This document shows positions 5,295 to 6,576 of a stretch of DNA of 6,576 nucleotides, piece by piece (within the stretch, counting starts at the first letter, position 1; each line of letters opens with the position of its first letter). The stretch lies in NCBI GenBank assembly GCA_945949625.1, contig CAMFFI010000061.1:1-6576 (forward strand). Direction: 5' to 3'. This DNA comes from an uncultured bacterium (GTDB lineage Bacteria; Bacillota; Clostridia; Oscillospirales; Acutalibacteraceae). The notes under the pieces were generated by a model. It was not told the origin of the DNA. It saw only the letters and a list, made by a program, of their open reading frames with translations, and made no database searches. Position numbers and translations under genes: made by a program.

Positions 5295-6576
5295 TTACTC
5301 GGCACTGCTTCCGCCTGAATGCTCACCGCCGCCGGCTTGGCTGTTGCCGGATTGGTTATTATCGCCCTCATTGCCGCCATCGGGCTTATCCTCTCCGCCG
5401 GAACTGCTTTCGCCTGAATGTTCGCCTTGAGAGGAACCGGAGGAGTTAGAAGATGATTCACTGCCGCTGCTGTGGTTGTTTTCACCGCCTGCGTTGTTTT
5501 CGCCGGAAGAACTGCCGGAATGTTCACTGCCGTTTTCTTCATTATTATTTTCGGTGTCTTTATCGTCATCATCTTCGACATATGAACCGTAGCCGGGCAT
5601 ATTATCCTCTGTGTAATAACCCACATATGAGCTTGAGCCTGATGATAGAATCTGACCGCTTGATGGTGAATAATACTCTTCAACTATTCCGCCCGGTTTG
5701 TCAAATTCTTTTTGCTCCTTGTCCTTCAAATATTCGGACATTACCTTGGCGAAGGTTGTGGTTGCAACCCTCTGACCGTTTACGGAAATAGTCTGAGGAG
5801 TATCAAAGCCTGTCCATATTGCAAGAGTTGCATAAGGCGACATACCGCAGAACCAGGAGTCTTTGTCTTCGTCGGTGGTACCTGTTTTACCGATAATGTC
5901 CCAGCCTGAAATCCTTGCCAAGCCTGCGTTTGTATTTGTGGAGTGAGTTATGTTATAGTGAAGCAGTCTGTTCATTATATAGGCTGTTTCCGGTGAGTAA
6001 GCCTGCTTTGGAACATTATCCTGAGGACTTAATATAATGTTGTCCTCTGCGTCTGTTACATAATAGTAGGTATAAGGTTCATAGTACAAGCCGCCGTTGC
6101 CCATATAGTTGTAAGCCGCAGCCATTTCTCTGACTGTTACACCGCCTGTAAGACCGCCGATTGACAGTCCGCCGGTGTTGGTGCGGTCGTTTTCGTCAAG
6201 ATGAGTAAAGCCCTGAAAGGTTACAACCTGGTCATAAGCGTTTGTTGTGCCTATCATATCCATAACCTGAACGGCAGTACCGTTTGAAGAAATTTCTATT
6301 GCATCGGGGAGAAGCATCTGACCTCTGTATCCTGAGTACCAGTTGTTAGGACCTGATACATACTGTCCGTCAACAACCTTGTATTTTTCAAGGGGTGCGT
6401 CGTTAACAAAGGAAGAAAAATACAATTGTTTATGTTCAATTGCATACGAATAAACAACAACCGGCTTGATTGAAGAACCCGGCTGAAGAACAGAATCGGT
6501 AGCTCTGTTAAACAGCATATTGCCAGTTTTTTTGTTTGAACTGCCCACAGTGGCAATTACTCTTCCGTCAAGTCCA
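5295..6576 (-). CDS. Class A penicillin-binding protein, transpeptidase domain and tail (5' end cut by window edge)
   Basis: C-terminal 426 residues of a bifunctional peptidoglycan synthase; the glycosyltransferase domain and membrane anchor would lie beyond the right edge. The frame is open to 6576 and begins GLDGRVIATVGSSNKKTG, so the GTG at 6548 is an internal valine codon and not a start. The three penicillin-binding motifs are present: SSIK in QPGSSIKP (Ser34 nucleophile, Lys37), SSN (96-98) and KTG (230-232). LSIGGLTGGVTVREMAAAY is typical class A sequence. After about residue 310 the chain becomes an acidic then Ser/Gly/Asn/Glu-rich tail of about 115 residues, with EHSG repeated at 351, 385 and 418. 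It acts outside the membrane, cross-linking cell-wall peptides. Class A rather than class B is inferred from these motifs because the N-terminus is absent. Confidence 0.93.
   Translation of the reverse strand, partial: GLDGRVIATVGSSNKKTGNMLFNRATDSVLQPGSSIKPVVVYSYAIEHKQLYFSSFVNDAPLEKYKVVDGQYVSGPNNWYSGYRGQMLLPDAIEISSNGTAVQVMDMIGTTNAYDQVVTFQGFTHLDENDRTNTGGLSIGGLTGGVTVREMAAAYNYMGNGGLYYEPYTYYYVTDAEDNIILSPQDNVPKQAYSPETAYIMNRLLHYNITHSTNTNAGLARISGWDIIGKTGTTDEDKDSWFCGMSPYATLAIWTGFDTPQTISVNGQRVATTTFAKVMSEYLKDKEQKEFDKPGGIVEEYYSPSSGQILSSGSSSYVGYYTEDNMPGYGSYVEDDDDKDTENNNEENGSEHSGSSSGENNAGGENNHSSGSESSSNSSGSSQGEHSGESSSGGEDKPDGGNEGDNNQSGNSQAGGGEHSGGSSAE
5298..5525 (-). repeat. Degenerate EHSG-headed repeats in PBP tail
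   Basis: Three units begin with EHSG at partial-protein residues 351, 385 and 418, spaced 34 and 33 residues. Each starts EHSG-x-SS, and the first two end in a Gly/Gln/Ser-rich run; the third is cut short by the stop codon. The rest is low-complexity Ser, Gly, Asn and Glu, so the periodicity is suggestive, not proven. Confidence 0.45.

Noticed and set aside
5279..5683. A 134-codon open frame on the minus strand overlapping the PBP tail
   Set aside because: It is a shifted-frame shadow of the repetitive Ser/Gly/Glu tail. Its Ala/Thr/Pro/Val-rich composition follows from that, and the PBP frame carries the recognisable domain.
1..6576. A novel defence, mobile or biosynthetic system
   Set aside because: Every substantial coding region belongs to a recognisable housekeeping or envelope family; no transposase, integrase, repeat array, toxin-antitoxin pair or unexplained gene cluster is visible.

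Overview
This 6.6-kb window is ordinary chromosomal housekeeping DNA from a low-GC, AT-rich Gram-positive anaerobe. Protein character (a clostridial-type aspartokinase with two ACT domains, a DUF1275/YoaK membrane protein, BioY, and a class A PBP with a long Ser/Gly/Asn/Glu tail) suggests the Clostridia, probably the Ruminococcaceae/Oscillospiraceae. That placement is an inference from sequence style, not from a marker gene. I see no RNA genes, mobile elements, CRISPR arrays or prophage parts, and no clearly undescribed multi-gene system.

Layout, left to right. (1) Minus strand, 1-1045: the N-terminal part of a multi-pass membrane protein resembling the O-antigen ligase/polymerase family, cut by the window edge, lies 1 bp downstream of a complete 3-methyladenine DNA glycosylase gene. 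(2) Plus strand, 1220-1954: a DUF1275/YoaK-family membrane protein with a good sigma-A promoter, the only plus-strand gene. (3) A hairpin at 1958-2000 separates it from convergent bioY (minus, 2023-2583), the biotin-binding S component of an ECF transporter. bioY has a strong promoter flanked by two near-perfect interrupted palindromes that look like BirA-type operators. (4) A strong terminator (2681-2719) ends a hom-lysC operon (minus, 5215 to 2743), encoding homoserine dehydrogenase and aspartokinase of the aspartate pathway. (5) Minus, 5295-6576: the C-terminal part of a class A penicillin-binding protein (transpeptidase domain plus low-complexity tail), cut by the right edge, with no terminator visible before hom.

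How the genes work together: LysC makes aspartyl phosphate, and Hom reduces aspartate semialdehyde to homoserine, so the pair commits carbon to the Lys/Thr/Met branch. Both carry C-terminal ACT-type regulatory regions. BioY provides biotin uptake, and its apparent repressor sites fit biotin-responsive control. The PBP and the O-antigen-ligase-like protein concern the cell envelope; the glycosylase repairs alkylated DNA. The most notable signals are regulatory or structural: the paired operators at bioY, an internal ribosome binding site in lysC that would give a separate regulatory subunit, an apparent one-residue insertion in a conserved loop of Hom, and a degenerate 33-34-residue repeat in the PBP tail.
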